From positions 62,001 to 126,000 of the forward strand of contig NZ_JALHLE010000003.1 of NCBI RefSeq assembly GCF_022832385.1: 64,000 nucleotides of DNA, in the 5' to 3' direction. A program made the translations under genes and the position numbers. Positions 49,040 to 57,409 of this stretch are shown piece after piece. The DNA comes from Novosphingobium album (ex Hu et al. 2023). Its GTDB lineage: Bacteria; Pseudomonadota; Alphaproteobacteria; Sphingomonadales; Sphingomonadaceae. Positions within the stretch are counted from its first letter, which is position 1, and each line of letters starts with the position of its first letter. The notes beneath the pieces were generated by a model, which worked only from the letters and a program-made list of their open reading frames with translations, was not told where the DNA came from and did not search any database.

Positions 49040-50220
49040 CAGCTCTTCTTTCGCGTCAGTTCCTTCATGGCCCCTTCGAGTCCGTCGAGGGTGAGGGGGT
49101 ACATCGCCCCGCCCATCAGATCGCGGATCATCTTGGTCGATCCGGAATACTGCCACTGCCGCTCGGGCGAGGGGTTCAGCCAGACAGTGGCCGGATAAGT
49201 CTGCATTACGCGCTGCAGCCAGACCGCACCGGCCTCGTCGTTCATGTGCTCGACCGAGCCGCCCGGGTGGCTGACCTCGTAGGGGCTCATCGCGGCGTCG
49301 CCGACGAAGATGACCTTGTAGTCGTGGCCGTACTTGTGGAGGATGTCCCAGGTCGGCGTGCGCTGCGACCAGCGGCGGCGGTTGTCCTTCCACACGCCTT
49401 CGTAGAGGCAGTTGTGGAAGTAGAAGAACTCCAGGTTCTTGAATTCAGCGGTGGCGGCGCTGAACAGGTCCTCGACCATCTTGATGAACGGGTCCATCGA
49501 GCCACCGACATCAAGGAACAGCAGAACCTTGACGGCATTGTGCCGCTCGGGCCGCATGACCACGTCGAGCCAGCCTTGCTTGGCAGTGCCGCGGATGGTT
49601 TCGTCGAGATCCAGTTCCTCGGCGGCGCCTTCGCGCGCGAAACGGCGCAGGCGCCGAAGCGCCACCTTGATATTGCGGGTGCCCAGTTCCTTCGAATTGT
49701 CGAGATTGGCAAACTCGCGCTTTTCCCAGACCTTGATCGCCCGCCCATGCTTGCCTTCTCCGCCGATACGGATGCCTTCGGGGTTGTAGCCGGAGTGGCC
49801 GAACGGCGAGGTGCCGTTGGTGCCGATCCACTTGTTGCCGCCCTGATGGCGTTTCTGCTGCTCCTCAAGCCGCTTCTTGAGCGTCTCCATGATCTCGTCC
49901 CACGAGCCGAGCGACTTGACCTTCTCCATCTCCTCTTCGGAGAAATAGCGCTCGGCCAGCTTCTTCAGCCAGTCCTCGGGAATGTCGACCGGCTGCTGGC
50001 CGTAATCGGTGAGGATGCCCTTGAACACCTTCTGGAACACCTGATCGAAGCGGTCGAGCAGGCCCTCGTCCTTCACGAAGGTGGCGCGGGATAGATAATA
50101 GAAAGCTTCGGGCGTCTGCTCGATCACGTCCTTGTCAAGCGCTTCGAGCAGCACGAGGTGCTCCTTGAGCGAGGTGGGAATACCCGCGGCGCGCAGTTCG
50201 TCGACGAAATTCAGCAGCAT
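49039..50220 (-). CDS. VWA (CoxE-like) domain protein
   Basis: 393-residue VWA protein with a helical N-terminal region. The metal-ion adhesion motif DVGGS is at about 240-244, followed by later VWA strands (VIFVGDAAMSPYE). Such proteins work with MoxR AAA+ ATPases as metal-insertion or assembly chaperones, and the MoxR partner is upstream in the same operon. No signal peptide, so it is cytoplasmic. Last gene of the operon. Confidence 0.9.
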   Translation of the reverse strand: MLLNFVDELRAAGIPTSLKEHLVLLEALDKDVIEQTPEAFYYLSRATFVKDEGLLDRFDQVFQKVFKGILTDYGQQPVDIPEDWLKKLAERYFSEEEMEKVKSLGSWDEIMETLKKRLEEQQKRHQGGNKWIGTNGTSPFGHSGYNPEGIRIGGEGKHGRAIKVWEKREFANLDNSKELGTRNIKVALRRLRRFAREGAAEELDLDETIRGTAKQGWLDVVMRPERHNAVKVLLFLDVGGSMDPFIKMVEDLFSAATAEFKNLEFFYFHNCLYEGVWKDNRRRWSQRTPTWDILHKYGHDYKVIFVGDAAMSPYEVSHPGGSVEHMNDEAGAVWLQRVMQTYPATVWLNPSPERQWQYSGSTKMIRDLMGGAMYPLTLDGLEGAMKELTRKKS

Positions 50221-50415
50221 GATCTCAGCCTTTGCCCGAGGGCTCCGTGTGACGCTCCGGATGACACGGAACCTTGGAAATGTGTGTTCGGTTTGCCTTG
50301 CCGCGCGCCGGAAATCTCCCGGTCACCCGCGAATGCGGTGTGAACTTCCGGTACGCCGCATTGTGACGGCACGAGAGAGGAGCAGAGCCAGATCATCGCT
50401 GTCACCATATCCCAT

Positions 50416-51306
50416 TCATGCGACTGTAGGAAACGCCCGTCCGGCTTGGGCGTGCTGCTGCGGGCGATGCACTGCGGCAACGAGGACGAAGGAGATGTAC
50501 ATCAGAAGATACCACGCCCCCAGCTTGCCGGGATGGACGAGAGCCCAGCCATGGCGCTGGTCGGGATAGATCCACGCGTGCGAGAATGTCGAGATGTTCT
50601 CGGCGAACCAGATGAACAACGCCACCAGAAACCAGCCCAGCAGCAGCGGCATCCAGCGGTCGCGGCGCCATACCCGGAACCAGATGCGGGTGCGGGCGAA
50701 GAGGAGGGCGATAGCGGCAAATAAGGCGATCCGGACATCGGGCAGCCAGTGATGGGCGAAGAAGTTCACGTAGATCGCCACCGCCAGAAGTGCGGTATGG
50801 GCCGGCTTCGGATACCGGCTGAACCGGAAATCGAAAATGCGCCAGATGCGCGCGATGTAACTGCCCACCGCCGCATACATGAACCCGGAAAACAGCGGCA
50901 CGCCGCCAATTCGCAACAGGCTTGCCTCGGGATACTCCCATGATCCGTGCGCGGTCTTGAACAGCTCCATCACGGTGCCGACCATGTGGAATGCCAGAAT
51001 GACCTTGGCCTCTTCCAGCGTTTCGAGGCGCAGCGCGAGCATGGCGATCTGGATTGCAAGCGCGCTCAGCGTCAGGAAATCGTAGCGCGAAAGAGGGGGG
51101 TGTGCCGGATAGAACAGGTGCGTGCCGAGCAGCAGCGCCAGCAGCAGCGCGCCAAACAGGCAGGCCCAGCCTTGCTTGAAGCCGAACAGCAGGAATTCAT
51201 AGACCCACGCGCGCCAGCCCGGCCGGGGCTCGAACGCCTCCAAGCTTGCGCGAATGGCGGCAAAGCGCGTGTGGGATACCGGCTGAACGCCGGCCAGAGG
51301 TTCCAA
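50416..51306 (-). CDS. DUF817 inner-membrane protein
   Basis: 296-residue polytopic membrane protein of the DUF817 family with about eight hydrophobic segments. Landmarks: FKQGWACLFGALLL, FHMVGTVMELFKTAHGSWEYPEAS, GVPLFSGFMYAAVGSYIAR, and WFAENISTFSHAWIYPDQ. Function unknown. Only a TTG start (51306) fits the N-terminus; no ATG is available before the first helix. It lies 3 bases after a GFA gene, so it belongs to the MoxR-VWA operon. Confidence 0.85.
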   Translation of the reverse strand: MEPLAGVQPVSHTRFAAIRASLEAFEPRPGWRAWVYEFLLFGFKQGWACLFGALLLALLLGTHLFYPAHPPLSRYDFLTLSALAIQIAMLALRLETLEEAKVILAFHMVGTVMELFKTAHGSWEYPEASLLRIGGVPLFSGFMYAAVGSYIARIWRIFDFRFSRYPKPAHTALLAVAIYVNFFAHHWLPDVRIALFAAIALLFARTRIWFRVWRRDRWMPLLLGWFLVALFIWFAENISTFSHAWIYPDQRHGWALVHPGKLGAWYLLMYISFVLVAAVHRPQQHAQAGRAFPTVA

Positions 51307-51309
51307 GAA

Positions 51310-51738
51310 TCAGCTCGCGGGGGGCGGAGGAGGAGGCTGACGCGGAAACTGCTCCAGCGCCGGATCGACCACCGCCCACTCCGGGGCCTCTTCGAGCCAG
51401 ATCGCCGAGGCCGGCTTGAGGCCATGATCGCCATCGAGAAAGCCCAGCCGGACCACCCACGAGCCTTGGCGTGACGAGTTGCGGCCGAAGATCGGCGTGC
51501 CGCATGTGGGGCAAAAGCCTTGCTCCACCGTGTTGCCGCTGGCCGCAGTGTAGCCTTTCCATGCGACATCGCCTGTAATTGCCATGGCATCGGTGGCGAA
51601 CAGCGCGTTGTTGGTCGCAGAACCCGCAGCAGCCTTCTGGCACTGACCGCACCAGCACTGGCGCACCCAGACGGGCTCGGCCGCAATCGTCGCGGTGACC
51701 GCGCCGCAGTTGCAGCTGCCGGAGTAGGGGGCGGTCAT
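51310..51738 (-). CDS. GFA-family zinc protein (glutathione-dependent formaldehyde-activating-like), copy 1
   Basis: 142-residue GFA/CENP-V fold protein. Zinc motifs: CNCGAV near the N-terminus, CWCGQCQK, and FCPTCGT. The name is historic; most members have no proven formaldehyde activity. The C-terminus is a Pro run. The ATG at 51738 follows the previous stop by one base; a GTG at 51747 is the alternative. It is one of two tandem paralogues. Confidence 0.87.
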   Translation of the reverse strand: MTAPYSGSCNCGAVTATIAAEPVWVRQCWCGQCQKAAAGSATNNALFATDAMAITGDVAWKGYTAASGNTVEQGFCPTCGTPIFGRNSSRQGSWVVRLGFLDGDHGLKPASAIWLEEAPEWAVVDPALEQFPRQPPPPPPAS

Positions 51739-51739
51739 A

Positions 51740-52183
51740 TCAGGCACATTCCTCGATCAACGGGCTGTCCGGTCCTCGCGAATAGCGGGGCAGCGTGGTG
51801 TCGATCGGTGCCCAATGGGGCGCACTTTCCACCCAGATCGTCGCGCCTGGCGCCATGAGCTCAGGATCGTCGAGCGTGCCCGCACGGACCCGCATCGGCA
51901 TTCCGGCAGGATCGACAGTCTTGCTGTAGAGTTGCGAGCCGCATTTGGGACAGAAGCCGCGTTCGACGGTATTGCCGCTGTCCGCCGTCATCCTCATCGT
52001 GCCGATGTCGCCGACATAGTCCACGGCCTCTTCGGGAAACAGCACGTTGACCGTCGCCGAGCCGCTGGCAATGCGCTGACAGTCCCGGCACCAGCAGGAG
52101 CGTGCGCCTACGGGCTCCGCGTCGATGGTGAAATGCACCTGACCGCACAGGCATTGTCCGGTGTGGGGACCGGCGTGCGGCAC
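51740..52183 (-). CDS. GFA-family zinc protein, copy 2
   Basis: 147-residue GFA/CENP-V fold protein with zinc motifs CLCGQV, CWCRDCQR and FCPKCGS, paralogous to the next gene downstream. The start is a GTG at 52183, one base after the MoxR stop. Tandem presence inside a MoxR-VWA operon is unusual. Role unknown; zinc binding is secure from the Cys pattern. Confidence 0.87.
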   Translation of the reverse strand: MPHAGPHTGQCLCGQVHFTIDAEPVGARSCWCRDCQRIASGSATVNVLFPEEAVDYVGDIGTMRMTADSGNTVERGFCPKCGSQLYSKTVDPAGMPMRVRAGTLDDPELMAPGATIWVESAPHWAPIDTTLPRYSRGPDSPLIEECA

Positions 52184-52184
52184 C

Positions 52185-53030
52185 TCAGTTCCCCCGGCGC
52201 GCCATGAAGGCGAGGCGTTCGAACATCATCACGTCCTGCTCATTCTTGAGGAGGGCACCGTGAAGCGGGGGAATGGCCTTCGAGGGATCCTGATTCTGTA
52301 GCACTTCCAGCGGCATGTCCTCGTTCAACAGCAGCTTGAGCCAGTCGAGCAGTTCGCTGGTGGAAGGCTTCTTCTTGAGGCCGGGCACTTCGCGCAGTTC
52401 GTAAAAGACTTCCATTGCCTTGGTTACGAGAGTCTTCTGAATGCCGGGGAAGTGGACGTCGATGATGGCTTCCATCGTCTCGCGCTCGGGGAACTTGATG
52501 TAGTGGAAGAAGCAGCGGCGCAGGAATGCGTCGGGCAGATCCTTCTCGTTGTTCGAGGTAATGACCACGATCGGGCGTTCGAGCGCCGCGATATGCTCGC
52601 CGGTTTCATAGACATCGAAGGCCATGCGGTCGAGTTCGGCCAGAAGGTCGTTCGGGAACTCGATGTCGGCCTTGTCGATCTCGTCGATCAGCAGCACCGG
52701 CAGCTTGGGCGCAGTGAAGGCTTCCCACAGCTTGCCCTTGCGGATGTAATTGGAAATGTCGTGCACGCGCTCGTCGCCGAGCTGGCCGTCGCGCAGGCGA
52801 GCCACCGCGTCGTATTCATAGAGGCCCTGATGCGCCTTGGTGGTGGACTTGACGTTCCAGGTGATCAGCTCCGCGCCAAGGCTCTCGGCAATCTGTTCGG
52901 CCAGAACCGTCTTGCCGGTACCCGGCTCGCCCTTGACCAGCAGCGGGCGGCGCAGGAGCACCGCAGCATTGACAGCGACCTTGAGGTCATCGGTGGCGAC
53001 GTAATTGCTGGTGCCTTCGAAACGCTGCAT
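52185..53030 (-). CDS. MoxR-family AAA+ ATPase
   Basis: 281-residue AAA+ protein. Walker A is GEPGTGKT near 34-41, Walker B LLIDEIDKAD, sensor 1 TSNNEKDLPDAFLRRC with the arginine-finger segment. MoxR ATPases partner with VWA proteins as metal-centre or complex-maturation chaperones; the VWA partner closes this operon. It is the first gene of a five-gene minus-strand operon with near-zero gaps, except before the VWA gene (195 bases). Confidence 0.92.
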   Translation of the reverse strand: MQRFEGTSNYVATDDLKVAVNAAVLLRRPLLVKGEPGTGKTVLAEQIAESLGAELITWNVKSTTKAHQGLYEYDAVARLRDGQLGDERVHDISNYIRKGKLWEAFTAPKLPVLLIDEIDKADIEFPNDLLAELDRMAFDVYETGEHIAALERPIVVITSNNEKDLPDAFLRRCFFHYIKFPERETMEAIIDVHFPGIQKTLVTKAMEVFYELREVPGLKKKPSTSELLDWLKLLLNEDMPLEVLQNQDPSKAIPPLHGALLKNEQDVMMFERLAFMARRGN

Positions 53031-53242
53031 TGGCCGATCCTGTACCCTTAACTGTTCGATTAAGCCCTATGTTGTGCGTCGCAGCAAGGCAAGATCAATG
53101 ACGCTTGCGGCCAGACAGCCTGAAAACGCCGCCCGAGCGCTGTCGACCGAGGGTATGAAATCCTGTCATACAGAGGTGCAACCTTCGGAATTTGCGGCTA
53201 TTATCCGGCCTTGAACATTCTCCGCCCTGAAAAGGATAGTCC

Positions 53243-53962
53243 ATGGCCTCGGCCAGTGCCCGCAGGGGCCGCAACATCGCACTTCTGATCGATGGCGACA
53301 ACGCGTCTCCCGCCACACTCGACGCGGCCCTGACCATCCTTGGCGATCTCGGGACCGTCAACGTACGGCGCATCTATGGAAACTGGAGCAAGCCGGCGCT
53401 GAAAGGCTGGGCCGCACTGATCCACCGGCACGCACTCGAGCCGCAGCAGCAGTTCGATCTCACCAAGGGCAAGAATGCCACCGACATGAAGATGACGATC
53501 GATGCCATGGACCTGCTGTACGGCGGCCACGTGGACGGATTTGGCATCATGTCCAGCGACAGCGATTTCATGCCGCTTGCCATCCGCATCCGGCAGAACG
53601 GGACGCCGGTCTACGGTTTCGGATCGAGCCGGACGCCCGAGGCCTTTCGTGAGGCCTGCACGCGGTTCATCGACATCGACGCCATGGTTGCTGACGAAGC
53701 CGAAGAAAGGCCCGGAAAGGCATCCGCCAAACCGGCGGTCGACGATGAACTCGTCCAATTGCTGAACGACGCATGGAAAGCGAGCAAACGGGACGACGAC
53801 GGTTTCGCCAGTCTTTCGGAAGTGGGGCAGAGGGTGGCCAACCGGTCCAGCTTCGACGCGCGAAGCTATGGCTTTTCCCGCTTGTCGGAACTCGTGCAGT
53901 CGTTGCCGAACTTTGCCACCGAGAAGCGCGAGAGCGGGTTGTACGTGAAGCGCATGCGCTGA
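53243..53962 (+). CDS. NYN-domain (PIN-like) RNase candidate with OST-HTH/LOTUS domain
   Basis: 239 residues. The N-terminal NYN domain shows the acidic residues of PIN-like nucleases: LLIDGDNAS, KNATDMKMTIDAMDLLY and MSSDSDFMPLA. The C-terminal part (about 165-239) matches an OST-HTH/LOTUS domain (ELVQLLNDAWKAS, FDARSYGFSRLSELVQSL), an RNA-binding fold. Together they suggest an RNA-cleaving or RNA-binding regulator; targets unknown. It stands alone, divergent from moxR. Confidence 0.87.
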   Translation: MASASARRGRNIALLIDGDNASPATLDAALTILGDLGTVNVRRIYGNWSKPALKGWAALIHRHALEPQQQFDLTKGKNATDMKMTIDAMDLLYGGHVDGFGIMSSDSDFMPLAIRIRQNGTPVYGFGSSRTPEAFREACTRFIDIDAMVADEAEERPGKASAKPAVDDELVQLLNDAWKASKRDDDGFASLSEVGQRVANRSSFDARSYGFSRLSELVQSLPNFATEKRESGLYVKRMR

Positions 53963-54027
53963 AATCCCGCCATTTTGGGCGTGGATGGCCGTGAGGGGAC
54001 TGCCGTTTGGTTTCGAACGGTAGATTG

Positions 54028-54041
54028 ATAATATATATTAT
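54028..54041. repeat. Perfect AT-only palindrome
   Basis: ATAATATATATTAT is its own reverse complement and lies between two convergent genes. This AT-rich patch is striking in a GC-rich setting. It resembles no clear terminator (no GC stem); a protein-binding or DNA-unwinding site is possible. Confidence 0.6.
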
Positions 54042-54086
54042 GTTAAATGACGGGTGGCAGAAATCGAAAGGGGCAGCAGTACTCTG

Positions 54087-54272
54087 TCACTGTTCGATGC
54101 GGAAACCCGTCACCTGAATGAGCAGCACGAGACCGATAATGATCGCGGCCCAGATCGCGGCATACTGGACCGTCTTGCTCATGCCGAGATTTCGGAACGG
54201 CGCGCCGCGCGTCACCAGGATCAGGCATGCGATCACCGAGATGATCGAGACGATCATCCCCGTGCCGATCAT
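54087..54272 (-). CDS. Small two-helix membrane protein
   Basis: 61-residue protein with two hydrophobic helices (MIVSIISVIACLILVTR and VQYAAIWAAIIIGLVLLIQV), a short basic loop between them, and no family assignment. The ATG at 54272 overlaps the MBL gene stop (ATGA), so it is the last member of the long tmk-holB-metG-tatD operon. Confidence 0.78.
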   Translation of the reverse strand: MIGTGMIVSIISVIACLILVTRGAPFRNLGMSKTVQYAAIWAAIIIGLVLLIQVTGFRIEQ

Positions 54273-55048
54273 GCCTCGATCACCATTCCATCGAACGCCA
54301 CCTTGACGTGCTCCGGCACTTCGCTGCTCACAGCCGCGTAATCCATGCTCTTGTCCAGATGCGTCAGCACGACCGTTCCAACGCGCGTGGCATCCGCGAG
54401 TTCCAGTGACATGCCCAGGTGCGCGTGCGTCGGATGCGGTTCCCGGCGAAGGCAATCGACGACGAGCACATCAGACCCGTAGAACGTATCGACCATGCCG
54501 CGCGTAATTTCACTGAAGTCCGTCGCATAACTGACTGATTTTCCGTCACAATCAAACCGGTACCCCGTCGATTGCGCCGGACCGTGCGGCATTTGCACGT
54601 GATCGACCCGAAAACCTTCGCAAAGCCGCAAGGTATCGAGATTGTCGATCGTCGCGATAGTCGGATAGCCTTCCTGTCCGGCGAACACATAACCAAAGCG
54701 CTGGCGCAGGCGCCGGACCGTTTCGGACGCGGCAAAGCCCGGGATCGGCCCGCCGCGGCCATAACGTAGCGGCCGCAGGTCATCGATGCCATGGCAGTGA
54801 TCGGCGTGATCGTGCGTCCAGAACACGGCGTCAAGCCGGTGGATGTCGTTGGCCAGAAGCTGCGCGCGCAGGTCCGTCGGCGTATCGACAAGGATGCGGC
54901 TTCCCGCGTCGCTTTCCAGCAGGATAGAGACGCGTGTGCGGCGGTTCTTGGGCTCCAGTGGATCGCAGCGGCCCCAATCGGCACCGTGCTCTCCGCCAAG
55001 CCGCGGAACGCCGGTTGACGTGCCGCTGCCGAGGATGGTGACTTTCAC
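54269..55048 (-). CDS. MBL-fold metal-dependent hydrolase (PhnP-like)
   Basis: 259-residue metallo-beta-lactamase-fold protein. The metal site is THDHADHCHG, preceded by ILVDTPTDLR and followed by VLTHLDKSMDY. The pattern is close to PhnP, a cyclic phosphodiesterase of phosphonate use, and to RNase Z relatives; no phosphonate genes are near. It overlaps tatD and the small membrane gene by 4 bases each. Confidence 0.88.
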   Translation of the reverse strand: MKVTILGSGTSTGVPRLGGEHGADWGRCDPLEPKNRRTRVSILLESDAGSRILVDTPTDLRAQLLANDIHRLDAVFWTHDHADHCHGIDDLRPLRYGRGGPIPGFAASETVRRLRQRFGYVFAGQEGYPTIATIDNLDTLRLCEGFRVDHVQMPHGPAQSTGYRFDCDGKSVSYATDFSEITRGMVDTFYGSDVLVVDCLRREPHPTHAHLGMSLELADATRVGTVVLTHLDKSMDYAAVSSEVPEHVKVAFDGMVIEA

Positions 55049-55821
55049 GCGGCGGCTTTCCGGAACAGCGCGAAGAAATTGCGCGTCGTCGTCTCAGCCA
55101 GATGCTCCGGCGTGACACCGCGAAGACCTGCCACGAAGCGCGCGGTGTCGGCGGTATAGGCGGGTTCGCACTTGCGGCCGCGATGCGGCACCGGCGCCAG
55201 GAACGGCGAGTCGGTTTCAACAAGTAACCTGTCTTCCGGCAGTTTCGCGGCAACAGCCTGCAGATCGGCGGCGTTCCTGAAGGTCACGATCCCGGACAAC
55301 GAGATCGTCAGCCCCAGATCGAGCATCTGACGGCCGAACCCGGCGCTGGCCGTGAAACAGTGGATGAGGGCGGGGAACGCCCCCTTCTCCATTTCCTCGC
55401 TCAGGATGCGCGCGGTGTCGTCCTCGGCATCGCGGGTGTGGACGATCAGCGGCAGTCCGGTTTTGCGGGCGACGCCGATATGCGTGCGGAACAGCGCCTG
55501 CTGCACCGCGCGGTCGGACTTGTCGTAATAATAGTCGAGCCCGGTCTCGCCGATGCCGATCACCTTGGGGTCTGCTGCCGCTTCGAGCAGAGCCGCCTCG
55601 CCCAGATCGGCATGCTGGTCGGCCTCGTGCGGATGGATGCCGACCGAAGCCCAGACATCGGCCTCGCGCGCGGCAGTGCCCACCACCTTGTCCCACTCGC
55701 GCTGGCGGGTGGAAATGTTCAAGAAACCGCCGATTCCCGCTTCACGCGCGCGCGCCAGCACGCCCTGCTGATCCTCGACGAGACCTTCGTATTCAAGATG
55801 GCAGTGCGAATCGATCAGCAT
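55045..55821 (-). CDS. tatD: TatD-family metal-dependent hydrolase (DNase-like)
   Basis: 258-residue TIM-barrel metallohydrolase. Metal ligands are seen in DSHCHL, VGIHPHEA, GETGLDYYY, VHTRDAEDDT, HCFTAS and LVETDSPFLAP. TatD proteins have 3'-5' DNase activity. It overlaps metG by one base and the MBL gene by 4. Confidence 0.95.
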   Translation of the reverse strand: MLIDSHCHLEYEGLVEDQQGVLARAREAGIGGFLNISTRQREWDKVVGTAAREADVWASVGIHPHEADQHADLGEAALLEAAADPKVIGIGETGLDYYYDKSDRAVQQALFRTHIGVARKTGLPLIVHTRDAEDDTARILSEEMEKGAFPALIHCFTASAGFGRQMLDLGLTISLSGIVTFRNAADLQAVAAKLPEDRLLVETDSPFLAPVPHRGRKCEPAYTADTARFVAGLRGVTPEHLAETTTRNFFALFRKAAA

Positions 55822-57380
55822 CAGGCAGGCTCGTCCGCCGGCAGTTCCAGTCGCGGAAACACGCCCATGGGCTGCGACAGTGTGAAACCGCTTGCTGCCA
55901 GCGCTTCGAGCCAGTCACCGTCGCCCAGTGCGGCATATTCACGCGCATCGGCGGCTACGCCCATCTGGTCCAGCAGCTTGTCGATCGCGGTGGGCACCAC
56001 CGGACGCACGGCCAGCGCAAGGCTGCGCACGCAGCGCAGCAGCGTCATCAGTACCGCTTCCATGCGCTCGGGATCGGTCTTGCGCAGCGTCCACGGCGCC
56101 TGCTCGTCGACATACTGGTTGCAGGCGAACACAGCGCGCATCCAGCTTTCCAGACCGTTCGAGAAATCGAGGTCCATGAAGGCGCGGCGCATTCCGGTGA
56201 TGCCCAGCGCCACGGCATCGGACAGCGCAATATCGGCTTCGGCAGCCGGGAGGCCGGGTTTCAGCACGCCGCCCATGTTCTTGAAGATCATCGAAAGCGT
56301 GCGCTGCGCCAGATTACCGAAACTGTTCGCCAGTTCGGCATTGCAACGCGTCACGATCGCCTCATGCGACCATGAGCCGTCCTGACCGAACGCCACTTCG
56401 CGCAGGAAGAAATAGCGCAGCGTATCGACGCCGTAGAGTTCGGACAGCGCGATCGGATCGGTGACGTTGCCGAGCGACTTCGATTCCTTCTGCCCGCGAT
56501 TGAGCAGGAAGCCGTGACCGAAGACCTGTTTGGGCACCGGCACACCTGCGCTCATAAGGAATGCGGGCCAGTATACCGTGTGGAACCGCACGATGTCCTT
56601 GCCGATCAGGTGCAGGTTCGCGGGCCAGTACTTTGCAAAATCGCCGGTTTCGTCCGGAAAACCGAGACCGGTGATGTAGTTGGTGAGCGCATCGACCCAC
56701 ACATACATCACGTGATTGTCGCTGCCCGGCACCTTGATGCCCCAGTCGAAGCTGGTCCGCGAAACGGAAAGATCGCGAAGCCCGCCTTCCACGAACCGCG
56801 CGATTTCGTTGCGCCGCGTTTCCGGGCGGATGAAATCGCCGGAATTGTACAACTCCAGCAACCGATCCTGATACTTCGAAAGGCGGAAGAACCACGATTC
56901 CTCCACGGTCCACTCGACCGGAGTGCCCTGGGGCGACAGCTTTTCCCCCCCCTCGCCTTCGACCAGTTCGCCTTCGTCGTAATAGGCTTCGTCGCGAACC
57001 GAGTACCAGCCTTCGTAGCGATCCAGATAGAGATCGCCATTAGCCTCCATGCGCCGCCACAACTCCTGAGTGGACGCGTGATGGCGCGGTTCGGTGGTGC
57101 GAATGAAAACATCATACCCAACGTTCAGTGCATCGCACATCTCACGGAAATAGCCTGACATTTCCGTCGCCAGTTCCATCGGCGTCGTGTCCAGCTCGCG
57201 CGCCTTCTGCGCCATCTTGAGGCCGTGCTCGTCCGTCCCTGTCTGGAACCGCACGTCGAACCCCTCGGCCGTGCGATGACGGGCGATGACGTCTGCGGCG
57301 ATCGCCTCGTAGGCGTGGCCGATATGCGGGCGGCCATTGGGATAGCTGATCGCGGTCGTGATGTAATAGGGCTCGCCCAT
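55821..57380 (-). CDS. metG: Methionyl-tRNA synthetase
   Basis: 519-residue class I synthetase. HIGH motif in NGRPHIGHAYEA; KMSKS appears as KESKSLGN, a common variant; RTTEPRHHASTQELW and WFFRLSKYQDRLLELY mark the catalytic domain; the anticodon-binding helices follow. It lacks the C-terminal dimerisation domain, as in many alphaproteobacteria. The ATG at 57380 gives the conserved MGEPYYITTAI start; a GTG at 57392 is the alternative. It sits between holB and tatD. Confidence 0.97.
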   Translation of the reverse strand: MGEPYYITTAISYPNGRPHIGHAYEAIAADVIARHRTAEGFDVRFQTGTDEHGLKMAQKARELDTTPMELATEMSGYFREMCDALNVGYDVFIRTTEPRHHASTQELWRRMEANGDLYLDRYEGWYSVRDEAYYDEGELVEGEGGEKLSPQGTPVEWTVEESWFFRLSKYQDRLLELYNSGDFIRPETRRNEIARFVEGGLRDLSVSRTSFDWGIKVPGSDNHVMYVWVDALTNYITGLGFPDETGDFAKYWPANLHLIGKDIVRFHTVYWPAFLMSAGVPVPKQVFGHGFLLNRGQKESKSLGNVTDPIALSELYGVDTLRYFFLREVAFGQDGSWSHEAIVTRCNAELANSFGNLAQRTLSMIFKNMGGVLKPGLPAAEADIALSDAVALGITGMRRAFMDLDFSNGLESWMRAVFACNQYVDEQAPWTLRKTDPERMEAVLMTLLRCVRSLALAVRPVVPTAIDKLLDQMGVAADAREYAALGDGDWLEALAASGFTLSQPMGVFPRLELPADEPA

Positions 57381-57409
57381 CGGCGGTCGCACTTTCTCTT
57401 CAGGTGTGT

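Noticed and set aside
54028..54041. Second Zur-type site
   Set aside because: It lies between convergent gene ends, not at a promoter, and does not match the ATGTTATA-N-TATAACAT pattern well.
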